The notes under the pieces were generated by a model that was not told the origin of the DNA, searched no databases, and saw only the letters and a program-made list of their open reading frames with translations. Shown here piece by piece: positions 34,664 through 43,112 of a stretch of DNA of 61,189 nt. This stretch comes from Frankia sp. RB7. Lineage in GTDB: Bacteria > Pseudomonadota > Alphaproteobacteria > Rhizobiales > Xanthobacteraceae. The position numbers were made by a program, and so were the translations under genes. Location of the stretch: positions 1 to 61,189 of the forward strand of contig JAUEPE010000037.1 of the NCBI GenBank assembly GCA_030403585.1. Direction: 5' to 3'. The stretch's first letter is position 1; every line of letters begins with the position of its first letter.

Positions 34664-34800
34664 CGGCCCCATCCTCCGTCATTGCGTGCACCGGCGCATT
34701 AAACGCACAGCACCGTGCCCAGCTATAAAATTTCGGCATGACAGGTCGCGCCAGATGCGAAGGCAAGATCGTGCCTGATTGGTCTACGACACCAGCACAT

Positions 34801-35721
34801 CTAACTCAGCTTGATGTCCCACACGCCTTCTTTGCGGCAGGCGGCGACCTCGTCGCGTAACAGCGCGGTGACGGCCAGCGAGGCCGTCGAGGCCGGTCGG
34901 TCGATCGGAGAGGCGAAAATGAGCTCGCGCGTCATCGGCTTGGAGACGACAGCGGTTTCCAGCCGTCCGTCCGCGACCTCGGCGTGGACCGACGATGGCG
35001 GCAGCAGCGCGAAGCCGAGCCCCTCCTCGACCAGGCTGGTCAGCACGCGGAACGAATCCGCCTCCAGCTGGACGTTGAGCTTGATCTTGCGCTGGGCGGC
35101 GGCGTGCTCGATCAGCGCGCGGAGGCCGTGCGAATGACTGGGCAGCACCAGCCGCTGCCGCAGCAGCCAGCCGATGTCGACGTTCTTCTTGCGCGCGAGC
35201 CCGCAGCCGCGCGGGCCGACCGCGACGATGTTGTCGCGCCCCAGGCTCTGCACATTGAGATGCAGGTCGGCCGAGCGGCCGTAGAGGATGGCGAGATCCA
35301 TCTCGCCGCGATGCAGCCATTCGACGATGTGGCCGCTGTAGCTTTCCACGATGCGCAGCGAGATGCCGGGATATTTTTCGACGCAGCGCCGCGCAAACCG
35401 CGCCGACAGTACGCAGCTCACGGTCGGCACCAGGCCGAGCACGACCTGGCCCGATGGCGGGCCCTTGGCCGACTGGATGTCGTCGCGGATCTGGTCGATC
35501 TGCCGCACGATGCCGGAGGTGCGCGCCAACAGCAGCCGGCCGGCCTCGGTCAGCACCATGCCGCGGCCGTTGCGGGTGAACAATTCGACGCGCAACTCGT
35601 GCTCCAGCAGCTTGATCTGCCGGCTGAGCGCCGGCTGCGCCACGCGCAACGTGTCGGACGCCTTGCTCAGGCTACCGAGCTCCGCCACGCAACTGAAGGT
35701 CCTGAGCTGCCGGAAATCCAT
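34801..35721 (-). CDS. LysR-family transcriptional regulator
   Basis: 306 residues from the ATG at 35721 (MDFRQLRTF); a longer reading lacks support. N-terminal winged HTH (about 1-60, FSCVAELGSLSKASDTLRVAQPALSRQIKLLE) and a periplasmic-binding-like effector domain. It is divergent from the acyl-CoA dehydrogenase gene (125-base gap) and most likely regulates that operon. A LysR-type T-N11-A site with CTAT/ATAG flanks lies between. Confidence 0.85.
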   Translation of the reverse strand: MDFRQLRTFSCVAELGSLSKASDTLRVAQPALSRQIKLLEHELRVELFTRNGRGMVLTEAGRLLLARTSGIVRQIDQIRDDIQSAKGPPSGQVVLGLVPTVSCVLSARFARRCVEKYPGISLRIVESYSGHIVEWLHRGEMDLAILYGRSADLHLNVQSLGRDNIVAVGPRGCGLARKKNVDIGWLLRQRLVLPSHSHGLRALIEHAAAQRKIKLNVQLEADSFRVLTSLVEEGLGFALLPPSSVHAEVADGRLETAVVSKPMTRELIFASPIDRPASTASLAVTALLRDEVAACRKEGVWDIKLS

Positions 35722-35752
35722 GCTTGCCAATCCTGGAAGGCTACTCCATACG

Positions 35753-35771
35753 CTATAGCAAATGAGCATAG
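35753..35771. promoter_or_regulatory. LysR-type T-N11-A dyad
   Basis: CTAT, 11 bases, ATAG between the divergent LysR gene and the acyl-CoA dehydrogenase gene; the inner T and A make the canonical T-N11-A. About 30 bases from the LysR start and 75 from the acyl-CoA dehydrogenase start, where an autoregulated LysR site is expected. Confidence 0.5.
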
Positions 35772-35846
35772 GGGGATGGCGTTGTTTTCACAACGCCAGA
35801 GGGTTGGCCGGCGTTATCTTAACTGCCGCTATCAACGGGAAACGCC

Positions 35847-37010
35847 ATGAGTGAAGACACCGAAGATCACGCCGACATCCGCGAAGCCGTCGCAAAACTC
35901 TGCGCGCAGTTTCCCGGTGAATACTGGCGCAAGCTCGATCGCGAGATGGCCTACCCCAAGGCCTTCGTCGACGCACTGACGCAGGCCGGTTACCTCTCGG
36001 TGCTAATCCCCGAGGAATATGGCGGCGCGGGCCTGAAGCTCTCTGCGGCGGCGGCGATCCTCGAAGAGATCCAGCGCGCTGGGTGCAATGGCGGCGGCTG
36101 CCACGCCCAGATGTACACGATGGGCACCGTGCTGCGGCATGGCAATGACGAGCAGAAGGCAAAATATCTGCCGAAGGTCGCGAGCGGCGAATTGCGGCTG
36201 CAGGCCTTCGGCGTCACCGAGCCGACCAGCGGCACCGACACCTCCTCGCTCAAGACCTTTGCGCGCAAGGAAGGCAACGACAGCTACATCGTCAACGGCC
36301 AGAAAATCTGGACCAGCCGTGCCGAGCATTCCGACCTGATGGTGCTGCTGGCGCGCACCACGCCAAAGGAGCAGGCCAAGAAGCGCACCGATGGTCTTTC
36401 CGTGTTCATCGTCGACATGCGCGAGGCCAAGAACAATGGTCTCGAGATCCGCCCGATCCGCACCATGATGAACCACGCCACCACCGAAGTGTTCTTTACC
36501 GACATGAAGGTGCCGGCGGAGAATCTGATCGGCGAGGAAGGCAAGGGCTTTCGTTACATCCTCTCGGGCATGAATGCCGAGCGCATCTTGATCGCGGCCG
36601 AATGCATTGGCGATGCAAAGTGGTTCATTGCCAAGGCCACCAACTACGCCAAGGAGCGCAGCGTTTTCGGCCGGCCGATTGGCCAGAACCAGGGCATTCA
36701 GTTCCCGATTGCTAAGGCCTATGCCGCGATGCGTGCGGCCGAGCTGATGGTGAAGGAAGCGACGCGCAAATACGAAGCCGGGCTCGACTGCGGCGCGGAG
36801 GCCAACATGGCCAAGATGCTCGCGGCGGATGCGTCCTGGGAAGCGGCGAATGCCTGCATCCAGACTCATGGCGGCTTCGGCTTCGCCGAGGAATACGACG
36901 TCGAACGCAAATTCCGCGAGACGCGGCTGTATCAGGTGGCGCCGATCTCGACCAATCTGGTGCTGTCCTTTGTCGCCGAGCACGTGCTCGGCATGCCCCG
37001 CTCGTACTGA
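35847..37010 (+). CDS. Acyl-CoA dehydrogenase
   Basis: 387 residues. FAD/substrate-domain wording: LQAFGVTEPTSGTDTSSLKTFA, NGQKIWTSRAEHSDLMVLLARTT, VFFTDMKVPAENLIGEEGKGF and, near the C-terminus, IQTHGGFGFAEEYDVERKFRETRLYQVAPISTNL. Oxidises an acyl-CoA thioester to the enoyl-CoA using an electron-transfer flavoprotein. First gene of an operon with a CoA-transferase and a MaoC-like hydratase; divergent from LysR. Confidence 0.87.
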   Translation: MSEDTEDHADIREAVAKLCAQFPGEYWRKLDREMAYPKAFVDALTQAGYLSVLIPEEYGGAGLKLSAAAAILEEIQRAGCNGGGCHAQMYTMGTVLRHGNDEQKAKYLPKVASGELRLQAFGVTEPTSGTDTSSLKTFARKEGNDSYIVNGQKIWTSRAEHSDLMVLLARTTPKEQAKKRTDGLSVFIVDMREAKNNGLEIRPIRTMMNHATTEVFFTDMKVPAENLIGEEGKGFRYILSGMNAERILIAAECIGDAKWFIAKATNYAKERSVFGRPIGQNQGIQFPIAKAYAAMRAAELMVKEATRKYEAGLDCGAEANMAKMLAADASWEAANACIQTHGGFGFAEEYDVERKFRETRLYQVAPISTNLVLSFVAEHVLGMPRSY

Positions 37011-37019
37011 GGTCTCGCC

Positions 37020-38117
37020 ATGGGAGCATTGGACGGGATCAGGGTGATTGCGGTCGAGCAGGCTGTGGCGGCGCCGTTCTGCTCGTCGCGCCTGGCGGAC
37101 GCCGGCGCCGAGGTGATCAAGATCGAGCGTCCCGAAGGCGATTTCGCCCGCGGCTATGATGCGGCAGCCAAGGGCCAGAGCAGCTACTTCGTGTGGCTCA
37201 ACCGCGGCAAGCAATCGGCGGTCGTCGACCTCGCCACCAAGGAAGGGCGCGCCGAACTAGAAAGGCTGATCGCGAGCGCCGACGTGCTGGTGCAGAACCT
37301 CAAGCCGGGCTCGATGGACAAGCTCGGCTTTTCGCGCGAGCGACTGCTGAAGGACTATCCAAAGCTGATCTCCTGCACGATCACCGGCTATGGCGACGAA
37401 GGCCCCTATGCGCACCGCAAGGCCTATGATCTCCTGATCCAGGCCGAGAGCGGTCTTGCCTCGATCACCGGCAATCCCGACGGCGCCTCGCGCGTCGGCA
37501 TGTCGATCGTCGACGTAGCGACCGGCGCCACCGCACATGCCGCGATTTTGGAGGCGCTGATCGCGCGCGGGCGGACCGGCAAGGGTGGCGACATCCGCAT
37601 CTCCATGTTCGACGTGATGGCGGATTGGTGCACCGTGCCGCTGCTCAACGCGGAGGCCGGCAATTCGCCCAAGCGCATGGGCCTGCGCCATCCCTCGATC
37701 GCACCCTATGGCGTGTTCACCTCGAAGGACGGCAAGGACATCCTGATCTCGATCCAGAGCGAGCGCGAATGGAAGACGCTCTGCGCGGAGGTGCTGGACC
37801 AGCCCGACCTGCCCGCCGACCCCCGCGTCGCCAACATGGTGGAGCGCGTACGCAATCGCGATTTCACCGACACGACGGTCGCGGACATCTTTGGCAAGAT
37901 GACGCGCGACGAGCTGTTGAAGCGGCTGTCCGATGCCGACATCGCGTTCGCCGAGGTCAACACCATGGCCGATCTTGCCAACCATCCGCATCTGCGCCGC
38001 ATCGAGGTGGATACCCCGAACGGCCGCGTCAGCTACCCCGCGCCGGCGCCGATCATCGTCGGCGAGACGCGCGCTTACGGCGCGGTGCCGGCGATCGGCG
38101 AGAATCCCAAGAAATAA
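37020..38117 (+). CDS. Family III CoA-transferase (CaiB/BaiF type)
   Basis: 365 residues, ATG with GAGG just upstream. Catalytic Asp165 in GMSIVDVATGA, with VQNLKPGSMDKLGF, ITGYGDEGPYAHRKAYDLLIQAESGLASITG and GVFTSKDGKDILISIQSEREWKTLC. It transfers CoA between carboxylic acids. The spacing to the dehydrogenase gene is only 9 bases. The order dehydrogenase, CoA-transferase, hydratase fits a dicarboxylic or branched acid catabolic operon. Confidence 0.87.
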   Translation: MGALDGIRVIAVEQAVAAPFCSSRLADAGAEVIKIERPEGDFARGYDAAAKGQSSYFVWLNRGKQSAVVDLATKEGRAELERLIASADVLVQNLKPGSMDKLGFSRERLLKDYPKLISCTITGYGDEGPYAHRKAYDLLIQAESGLASITGNPDGASRVGMSIVDVATGATAHAAILEALIARGRTGKGGDIRISMFDVMADWCTVPLLNAEAGNSPKRMGLRHPSIAPYGVFTSKDGKDILISIQSEREWKTLCAEVLDQPDLPADPRVANMVERVRNRDFTDTTVADIFGKMTRDELLKRLSDADIAFAEVNTMADLANHPHLRRIEVDTPNGRVSYPAPAPIIVGETRAYGAVPAIGENPKK

Positions 38118-38132
38118 GTAGAGCGAGGCGTC

Positions 38133-38981
38133 ATGACCGAGAAGCTCGACATCGATCATCTGCGGCAATGGATTGGCCGCGGCGAAGCGGCGACCGACAT
38201 CGTCACCGCACAGCTGGTCAAAGGCCTGCGCGCGACGCTGTTCCAGGAGGTCGGCGAGCCCAAGACAGGCGACGCCGCGCCGTTCACGGTGCATTGGTGC
38301 CTGGCGCAGCCGGTGTTTCCGATGTCGATGCTAGGACCCGATGGCCACCCGACCCGCGGCGGCTTCCTGCCGCCGGTGCCGCTGCCGCGCCGGATGTGGG
38401 CCGGCGGCGAGATCGAGTTCCTGCAGCCGTTGCGTGTTGGCGATGAAGCGACCCGGACCTCGCGCATTGCCGATGTGCAGGTGAAGACGGGCTCGACCGG
38501 CACGCTGTGCTTCGTCGCGGTCGAGCACAGCATCACCTCGGCACATGGCGTCGCCATCCGCGAACGGCAGGACATCGTCTATCGCGAGATGACGACCGGC
38601 GCCGCCAGCGCAAAAGCCCCGCCTCCGCCGCCGCAAGCGCAGCACCGCGAAACCCATGTCTCCGATCCCGTACTGCTGTTTCGCTATTCCGCGCTGACCT
38701 TCAACGGCCACCGCATCCATTACGACCGCGACTACGTCACCAAGGTCGAGGGCTATCCGGGCCTGATCTTCCACGGCCCGCTGCAGGCGGCGCTCATCAT
38801 CGAGATGGCGGCGAAGTTGCGCAGTGGCAAACCGCCGAAGAAGTTTACGTATCGCGGCCTGCAGCCGCTGTTCGAGGGCAGCGAGTTTTCGATCAACGCC
38901 AATGAGACTGAGGCCGGTATGGACCTGTGGACTGCGAATGCGGAAGGGCAGCCGACGATGAAGGGGACTGCGGTGTGGTGA
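38133..38981 (+). CDS. MaoC-like FAS1-type dehydratase / mesaconyl-CoA-hydratase-like
   Basis: 282 residues with two hot-dog folds. The N-terminal half has GGFLPPVPLPRRMWAGGEIEF; the C-terminal half has the hydratase-2 motif FNGHRIHYDRDY at about 189-200 and EGYPGLIFHGPLQAALI. The length and order match the 3-hydroxypropionate-cycle mesaconyl-C4-CoA hydratase family and itaconyl-CoA hydratases, but specificity cannot be read by eye. Starts 15 bases after the CoA-transferase gene. Confidence 0.82.
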   Translation: MTEKLDIDHLRQWIGRGEAATDIVTAQLVKGLRATLFQEVGEPKTGDAAPFTVHWCLAQPVFPMSMLGPDGHPTRGGFLPPVPLPRRMWAGGEIEFLQPLRVGDEATRTSRIADVQVKTGSTGTLCFVAVEHSITSAHGVAIRERQDIVYREMTTGAASAKAPPPPPQAQHRETHVSDPVLLFRYSALTFNGHRIHYDRDYVTKVEGYPGLIFHGPLQAALIIEMAAKLRSGKPPKKFTYRGLQPLFEGSEFSINANETEAGMDLWTANAEGQPTMKGTAVW

Positions 38982-39000
38982 CGCGCCGCTGCCTCCTCCT

Positions 39001-39087
39001 CGTCATTGCGAGCGAAGCGAAGCAATCCAGAATACCTCCGCGGTAACAGTCTGGATTGCTTCGTCGCAAGGGCTCCTCGCAATGACG
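39001..39087. repeat. Dispersed inverted repeat, family A, copy 2
   Basis: CATTGCGAGCGAAGCGAAGC followed by AATCCAG at the left, CTGGATTGCTTCGTCGCAAG and CTCGCAATGACG at the right, around CCGCGG. The right arm carries an extra segment. Same element as at 5079 and 60242. A long spurious reading of the next gene extends into it. Confidence 0.85.
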
Positions 39088-39128
39088 CGTGGGCTGGTAG
39101 CGTCAATAAACAAAAGGGGATGGAAACG

Positions 39129-40751
39129 ATGTCGAAGAACGGCAAAGCCACGAGCAAGTCCGTCACCGTCAAGCAGGCGACGCTCGACCTGCTGCGCTCG
39201 TTCGGCATCAGACGCGTGTTCGGCAATCCCGGCTCGACCGAGCTGCCGTTCCTGAGCGACTGGCCCGACGACATCGACTACGTGCTGGCGCTGCAGGAGG
39301 CCTCCGCGGTCGGCATGGCCGACGGCTACGCGCAGGCGACGCGCAATGCCGGCTTCGTCAATCTGCATTCGGCCGCCGGCGTCGGCAACGCGCTCGGCAA
39401 CATCTACACCGCGCATCGCAACCAGACGCCGCTGGTGATCACCGCCGGCCAGCAGGCGCGTTCGATCCTGCCGTTGCAGGCATTCCTCTATGCCGAACGC
39501 GCGTCCGAATTTCCGCGGCCCTATGTAAAATACAGCGTCGAGCCGGCGCGCCCCGAGGACGTGCCGGCCGCAATCGCGCGCGCTTATTACACCGCAATGC
39601 AGGCGCCGTGCGGACCGACCTTCGTGTCGATCCCGATCGACGACTGGACGCATGCGACAGCGCCGATCGAGGCGCGCAAGGTCAGCCGCGAGATCGGGCC
39701 CGAGCCTGAAGCCATGAAAGCACTGGTCGCCGCGCTTGCTTCCGCAAAGCACCCTGCCCTCGTCGTCGGCCCCGGCGTCGATCGCGCCGGCGCTGTCGAT
39801 CTGATGGTGCGCGTGGCCGAGAAGGCGAAGGCGAGCGTCTGGGTCAGCCCGTTCTCGGCGCGCTGCTCGTTCCCGGAGCGCCATCCGCAATTCGCCGGCT
39901 TTCTGCATGCCTCGCCGGCGCAACTCTCCGACGCACTGCGCGAGCACGATGTCGTTGTGGTCATTGGCGCGCCCGTCTTCACCTTCCATGTCGAGGGCCA
40001 TGCCGCGATCTTCGACGGCGGCGCGACGATCTTCCAGATCACCGATGATGCCGATGCGGCCGCGGTGACCCCCGTCGGCACCAGCATCATCGCGACGATG
40101 AAGTCGGCGCTGAGCGCACTGCTCAACCTCTTGCCCGAGAGCAAACGCGCCGCGCCAAAGGGCCGCACGCTGCCGCCGGCACCGCAGGCCGGCGATCCGC
40201 TGCCGGTCGAATTCCTGCTGCACTCGCTGTCGCAGGCGATGCCGGATGGCGCATCACTGGTCGAGGAAGTGCCCTCGCACCGGCCGGCGATGCAGAAATT
40301 CCTGCCGATGCGCGGCCAGGACAGTTTTTACACCATGGCGAGCGGTGGCCTCGGCTATTCGCTGCCCGCCGCTGTCGGCATGGCGCTGGGCAAGCCGAAG
40401 ACCCGAACGGTGTGCCTGATCGGCGACGGTTCGGCGATGTATTCGATCCAGGCGCTGTGGACCGCAGCCCAACGAAAACTGCCGCTCACCATCGTCGTCA
40501 TCAACAATTCCGGCTATGGCGCGATGCGCTCGTTCAGCCAGGTGATGCAGGTGCGCAACGTGCCGGGACTGGAGCTGCCGGGGATCGATTTCGTCCGGCT
40601 CGCCGAAGGCATGGGATGTCACGCGGTACGTGTGAGCAAGGCGGGGGAGCTCGGCGAGGCGCTCAAGCGCGGAATGGCGCACGAGGGCACCAGCCTCGTC
40701 GAGGTCGTCGTGGATTCGGCGGTGCCGGTGCTGTACGGGCAGAAGCATTGA
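39129..40751 (+). CDS. Benzoylformate-decarboxylase-like TPP enzyme
   Basis: 540 residues from the ATG at 39129, with AAAGGGGA upstream; an ATG three codons earlier overlaps that site. Catalytic-loop wording FGNPGSTELPFL (conserved Ser), the TPP glutamate in LQEASAVGMADGYA, LHSAAGVGNALGN with the active-site His, and the PP motif GDGSAMYSIQALWTAAQRK. It would decarboxylate a 2-oxo acid to an aldehyde. It lies in the same region as the CoA operon but is separated by a repeat. The symbol mdlC would be likely, but the substrate is unproven. Confidence 0.8.
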   Translation: MSKNGKATSKSVTVKQATLDLLRSFGIRRVFGNPGSTELPFLSDWPDDIDYVLALQEASAVGMADGYAQATRNAGFVNLHSAAGVGNALGNIYTAHRNQTPLVITAGQQARSILPLQAFLYAERASEFPRPYVKYSVEPARPEDVPAAIARAYYTAMQAPCGPTFVSIPIDDWTHATAPIEARKVSREIGPEPEAMKALVAALASAKHPALVVGPGVDRAGAVDLMVRVAEKAKASVWVSPFSARCSFPERHPQFAGFLHASPAQLSDALREHDVVVVIGAPVFTFHVEGHAAIFDGGATIFQITDDADAAAVTPVGTSIIATMKSALSALLNLLPESKRAAPKGRTLPPAPQAGDPLPVEFLLHSLSQAMPDGASLVEEVPSHRPAMQKFLPMRGQDSFYTMASGGLGYSLPAAVGMALGKPKTRTVCLIGDGSAMYSIQALWTAAQRKLPLTIVVINNSGYGAMRSFSQVMQVRNVPGLELPGIDFVRLAEGMGCHAVRVSKAGELGEALKRGMAHEGTSLVEVVVDSAVPVLYGQKH

Positions 40752-40756
40752 GGTGG

Positions 40757-41533
40757 CTACGCCGCCAAAAATCCCCCGTCCGCCGCCAGCACGTGGCCGA
40801 CCACATAGGACGACGCATCCGACGATAGCCACACCACGGCCTCCGCCACCTCCTCTGGCGTTCCCATCCGCCGCAATGGCAAACCCGCGCCCACCGTTGC
40901 GACATCGCCGACGCCGGCGCTGAGCATCATGTCGGTGATGACGCGGCCCGGCGCGACCGCGTTGATGCGGATTCCGCGTGGGGCGTTCTCCATGGCCGCC
41001 GAACGCGTCAGTGAGATCGCGGCGGCCTTCGAGGCCGAGTAGAGCGAGAAGCCGGGATTGGGATTTCGCACGCCACTGACCGAGGCGTTGACGACGATGC
41101 TGCCGCCGCCATTCGCCAGCATCGCCGGCAGTTGATGGCGCAGGCACAAAAACAGCGCGCGGACATTGGTGTCGAACACGCTGTCATAGATGTCCATTCC
41201 CTGCTGTTCCACCGGCGCACGGCGCTCCTGAAATCCGGCATTGTTGAAGGCGACGTCGAGACGACCGCAGCGCTCAATGGCGGTGCGAACCAGACGTTCG
41301 ACATCGTCCTCTTGCGTAATATCGGTCCGAATCGCGATCGCCTCCGCGCCGAGCTCGCGACACGCTGCGGCGGTGGCTTCGATCTCGGCCTCGCGCCGGC
41401 CCGCGACAACAACTGCCTTTGCGCCCTCGGCCGCCATCCGCAGCGCGGTGGCGCGGCCGATGCCGCTACCGCCGCCCGTGACGAGGCAGACCTTGCCCCT
41501 CATCCGCTCGCCGGTTGGCAAAGTTCCGCTCAT
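40757..41533 (-). CDS. Short-chain dehydrogenase/reductase
   Basis: 258 residues from the ATG at 41533 (GGAG upstream). Rossmann motif TGGGSGIG, NNAG in LDVAFNNAGFQE, catalytic Tyr and Lys in YSASK, C-terminal MGTPEEVAEAVVWLSSDASSYVVGHVLAADGGF. Classical SDR. It is divergent from a MarR gene with a perfect operator-like palindrome between; convergent with the decarboxylase gene, five bases apart. Confidence 0.87.
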   Translation of the reverse strand: MSGTLPTGERMRGKVCLVTGGGSGIGRATALRMAAEGAKAVVVAGRREAEIEATAAACRELGAEAIAIRTDITQEDDVERLVRTAIERCGRLDVAFNNAGFQERRAPVEQQGMDIYDSVFDTNVRALFLCLRHQLPAMLANGGGSIVVNASVSGVRNPNPGFSLYSASKAAAISLTRSAAMENAPRGIRINAVAPGRVITDMMLSAGVGDVATVGAGLPLRRMGTPEEVAEAVVWLSSDASSYVVGHVLAADGGFLAA

Positions 41534-41584
41534 GATCCAGCTCCTGGCCCACTCCAAAACGCTTGCACGCGCCGTTGCGCGGAT

Positions 41585-41605
41585 ATAGTTGTATCATACA
41601 ACTAT
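41585..41605. promoter_or_regulatory. Perfect 21-bp palindrome, likely MarR operator
   Basis: Half-site ATAGTTGTAT, a single central C, then its exact reverse complement. It lies between the SDR start (41533, minus) and the MarR start (41621, plus), 15 bases before the latter, where binding would block both promoters. Confidence 0.7.
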
Positions 41606-41620
41606 GCGCGGAGAGTCAAG

Positions 41621-42082
41621 ATGGCTGAGCTATCGCTGATCGACGACATCCGCGCCGCCTCGCGCCTGATGGTGCGCGAGCTCGGCTTCATGGATGCGAC
41701 GGTGGCGGCCTCGGACTATTCCCCCTCGGCCGTACACACGATTTTGGAGATCGGCATCCGCGGCCCGCTGACCTCAGGCGAGATCGGCGATTTCCTGCGG
41801 CTGGAGAAATCCAGCGTCAGCCGCATGCTGCGCAAGCTGATCGATTGCGGCGAGCTCAGGGAAACGCCCGACGAGCTTGATGCACGCAGCAAGCTGTTGT
41901 CGCTGACCGCGAAGGGCCGGCGCACGCTGGAGGCGCTGCATGCGTTCGGCCGGCAGCAGGTGCGGGGCGCGCTGGCGGCGTTGACGACCGCGGAGCAACG
42001 CACCGTGCGCGAGGGGATGATGCTCTATGCGCGCGCGTTGCGGGAGAGTCGGGTGGAGGATGAGGTGGAGGCGGTGGCGTAG
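41621..42082 (+). CDS. MarR-family transcriptional regulator
   Basis: 153 residues from the ATG at 41621. Winged HTH: SGEIGDFLRLEKSSVSRMLRKLIDCGELRETPDELDARSKLLSLTAKGRR. It probably represses its own gene and the divergent SDR through the 21-bp palindrome between them, and would be released by a small aromatic or acid ligand. That assignment is inference from position. Confidence 0.85.
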   Translation: MAELSLIDDIRAASRLMVRELGFMDATVAASDYSPSAVHTILEIGIRGPLTSGEIGDFLRLEKSSVSRMLRKLIDCGELRETPDELDARSKLLSLTAKGRRTLEALHAFGRQQVRGALAALTTAEQRTVREGMMLYARALRESRVEDEVEAVA

Positions 42083-42095
42083 CTGCACTCTCGGT

Positions 42096-42200
42096 GTCAT
42101 CGCCCGGCTTGACCGGGCGATCCAGTACTCCGCGGCGCCAGTTGTGCAAATCAATGACCGCCGCGGAGTACTGGATGCCCCGCACTTCGCGGGGCATGAC
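42096..42200. repeat. Palindromic repeat, family C
   Basis: TCATCGCCCGGCTTGACCGG ... CCAGTACTCCGCGGC at the left; GCCGCGGAGTACTGG ATGCCCCGC ACTTCGCGGGGCATGA at the right. Two hairpins around a central inverted pair. No ORF; no second copy in the window. Confidence 0.7.
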
Positions 42201-42226
42201 AGCGTTAACTGCGGCAACACCATTCC

Positions 42227-43021
42227 CTACTTCCCAAACTCCTCCCGCATCTTCGCCTGGATCTTCGCCATGCCGCCGATCCAGCGGTCGTAATTCTCGG
42301 TCTTCTTGCGCATATAGCCGAGCACCTGGGGGTGCGGCAGGATCAGGAAGGTTTCCTGCTCGAGGCCGGCGAGCACGTCCCTGGCGACCTGCTCCGGCGT
42401 GAGATCGCCGTCGCCGGATTGCGGGCCCTTCGGGATCGAGCGCAGCATATTGGTGTCGACGCCCTGCGGGCAGAGGATCGAGACCTTGATGTTGTCAGCC
42501 TTGTGCGAGATCGCGAGGTTCTCGGCAAAGCCGACCGCAGCGTGCTTGGTGGTGGAATAGGCGGGGCTGCCGACCTGTGACAGCAGGCCCGCGGCCGAGA
42601 TGGTGTTGAGGAAATAGCCGCCGCCGCGCGTCGTCATGCGGGGGATGAGATGCCGCGCCGCGTAGACATGCGCCATGACGTGGATCGCCCAGCTGCGCTG
42701 CCAGGGCTCGTCGGAGGCGCCGCCGGCATTGACCGACATCGGATCGAAGCCGCCGCCGATGCCGGCATTGGAGCAGAACAGCGCGATGGGGCCGAACTGC
42801 CGCTCGGTCTCGTCGATGACGTGCAAGATATCCTTCTCCTGCGCGACATCGCATTTGAACGCCGCACCATCCACCGTGGCGGCGACGGCGCGCGCGTTGG
42901 CGGCATCCATGTCCGCAACCACGACCTTGGCGGCGCCCGCTTTGTGAAAGGCCTCGCACAGCGCCTTGCCGATGCCGTTTGCGCCGCCCGTGACGACCAC
43001 GACCTTGCCGGTCACCTGCAT
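42227..43021 (-). CDS. Short-chain dehydrogenase/reductase
   Basis: 264 residues. Rossmann TGGANGIG, Asp preceding the binding pocket (VADMDAAN), SNAGIGGGFD, YSTTKHAAVGFAENLAI with catalytic Tyr and Lys. Start ATG at 43021 with AGGAG upstream. A tandem 12-base repeat lies in its 5' region. Classical SDR of unknown substrate. Confidence 0.85.
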   Translation of the reverse strand: MQVTGKVVVVTGGANGIGKALCEAFHKAGAAKVVVADMDAANARAVAATVDGAAFKCDVAQEKDILHVIDETERQFGPIALFCSNAGIGGGFDPMSVNAGGASDEPWQRSWAIHVMAHVYAARHLIPRMTTRGGGYFLNTISAAGLLSQVGSPAYSTTKHAAVGFAENLAISHKADNIKVSILCPQGVDTNMLRSIPKGPQSGDGDLTPEQVARDVLAGLEQETFLILPHPQVLGYMRKKTENYDRWIGGMAKIQAKMREEFGK

Positions 43022-43038
43022 GCGACGTCTCCTCTTGT

Positions 43039-43070
43039 CTTGGACAGTTTCTTGGACAGTTTCTTGGACC
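43039..43070. repeat. 12-base tandem repeat upstream of the SDR gene
   Basis: Unit CTTGGACAGTTT repeated 2.6 times on the plus strand, about 18 to 49 bases upstream of the SDR start at 43021. The copy number could vary and shift promoter spacing. Confidence 0.7.
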
Positions 43071-43112
43071 GCTTCGTGCGCCGCGCCGCTTATGCCGCTT
43101 CGCGGACCCCGC

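Noticed and set aside
39006..39128. N-terminal extension of the benzoylformate-decarboxylase-like protein
   Set aside because: It translates the family A repeat; the ATG at 39129 has a Shine-Dalgarno and a typical family start.
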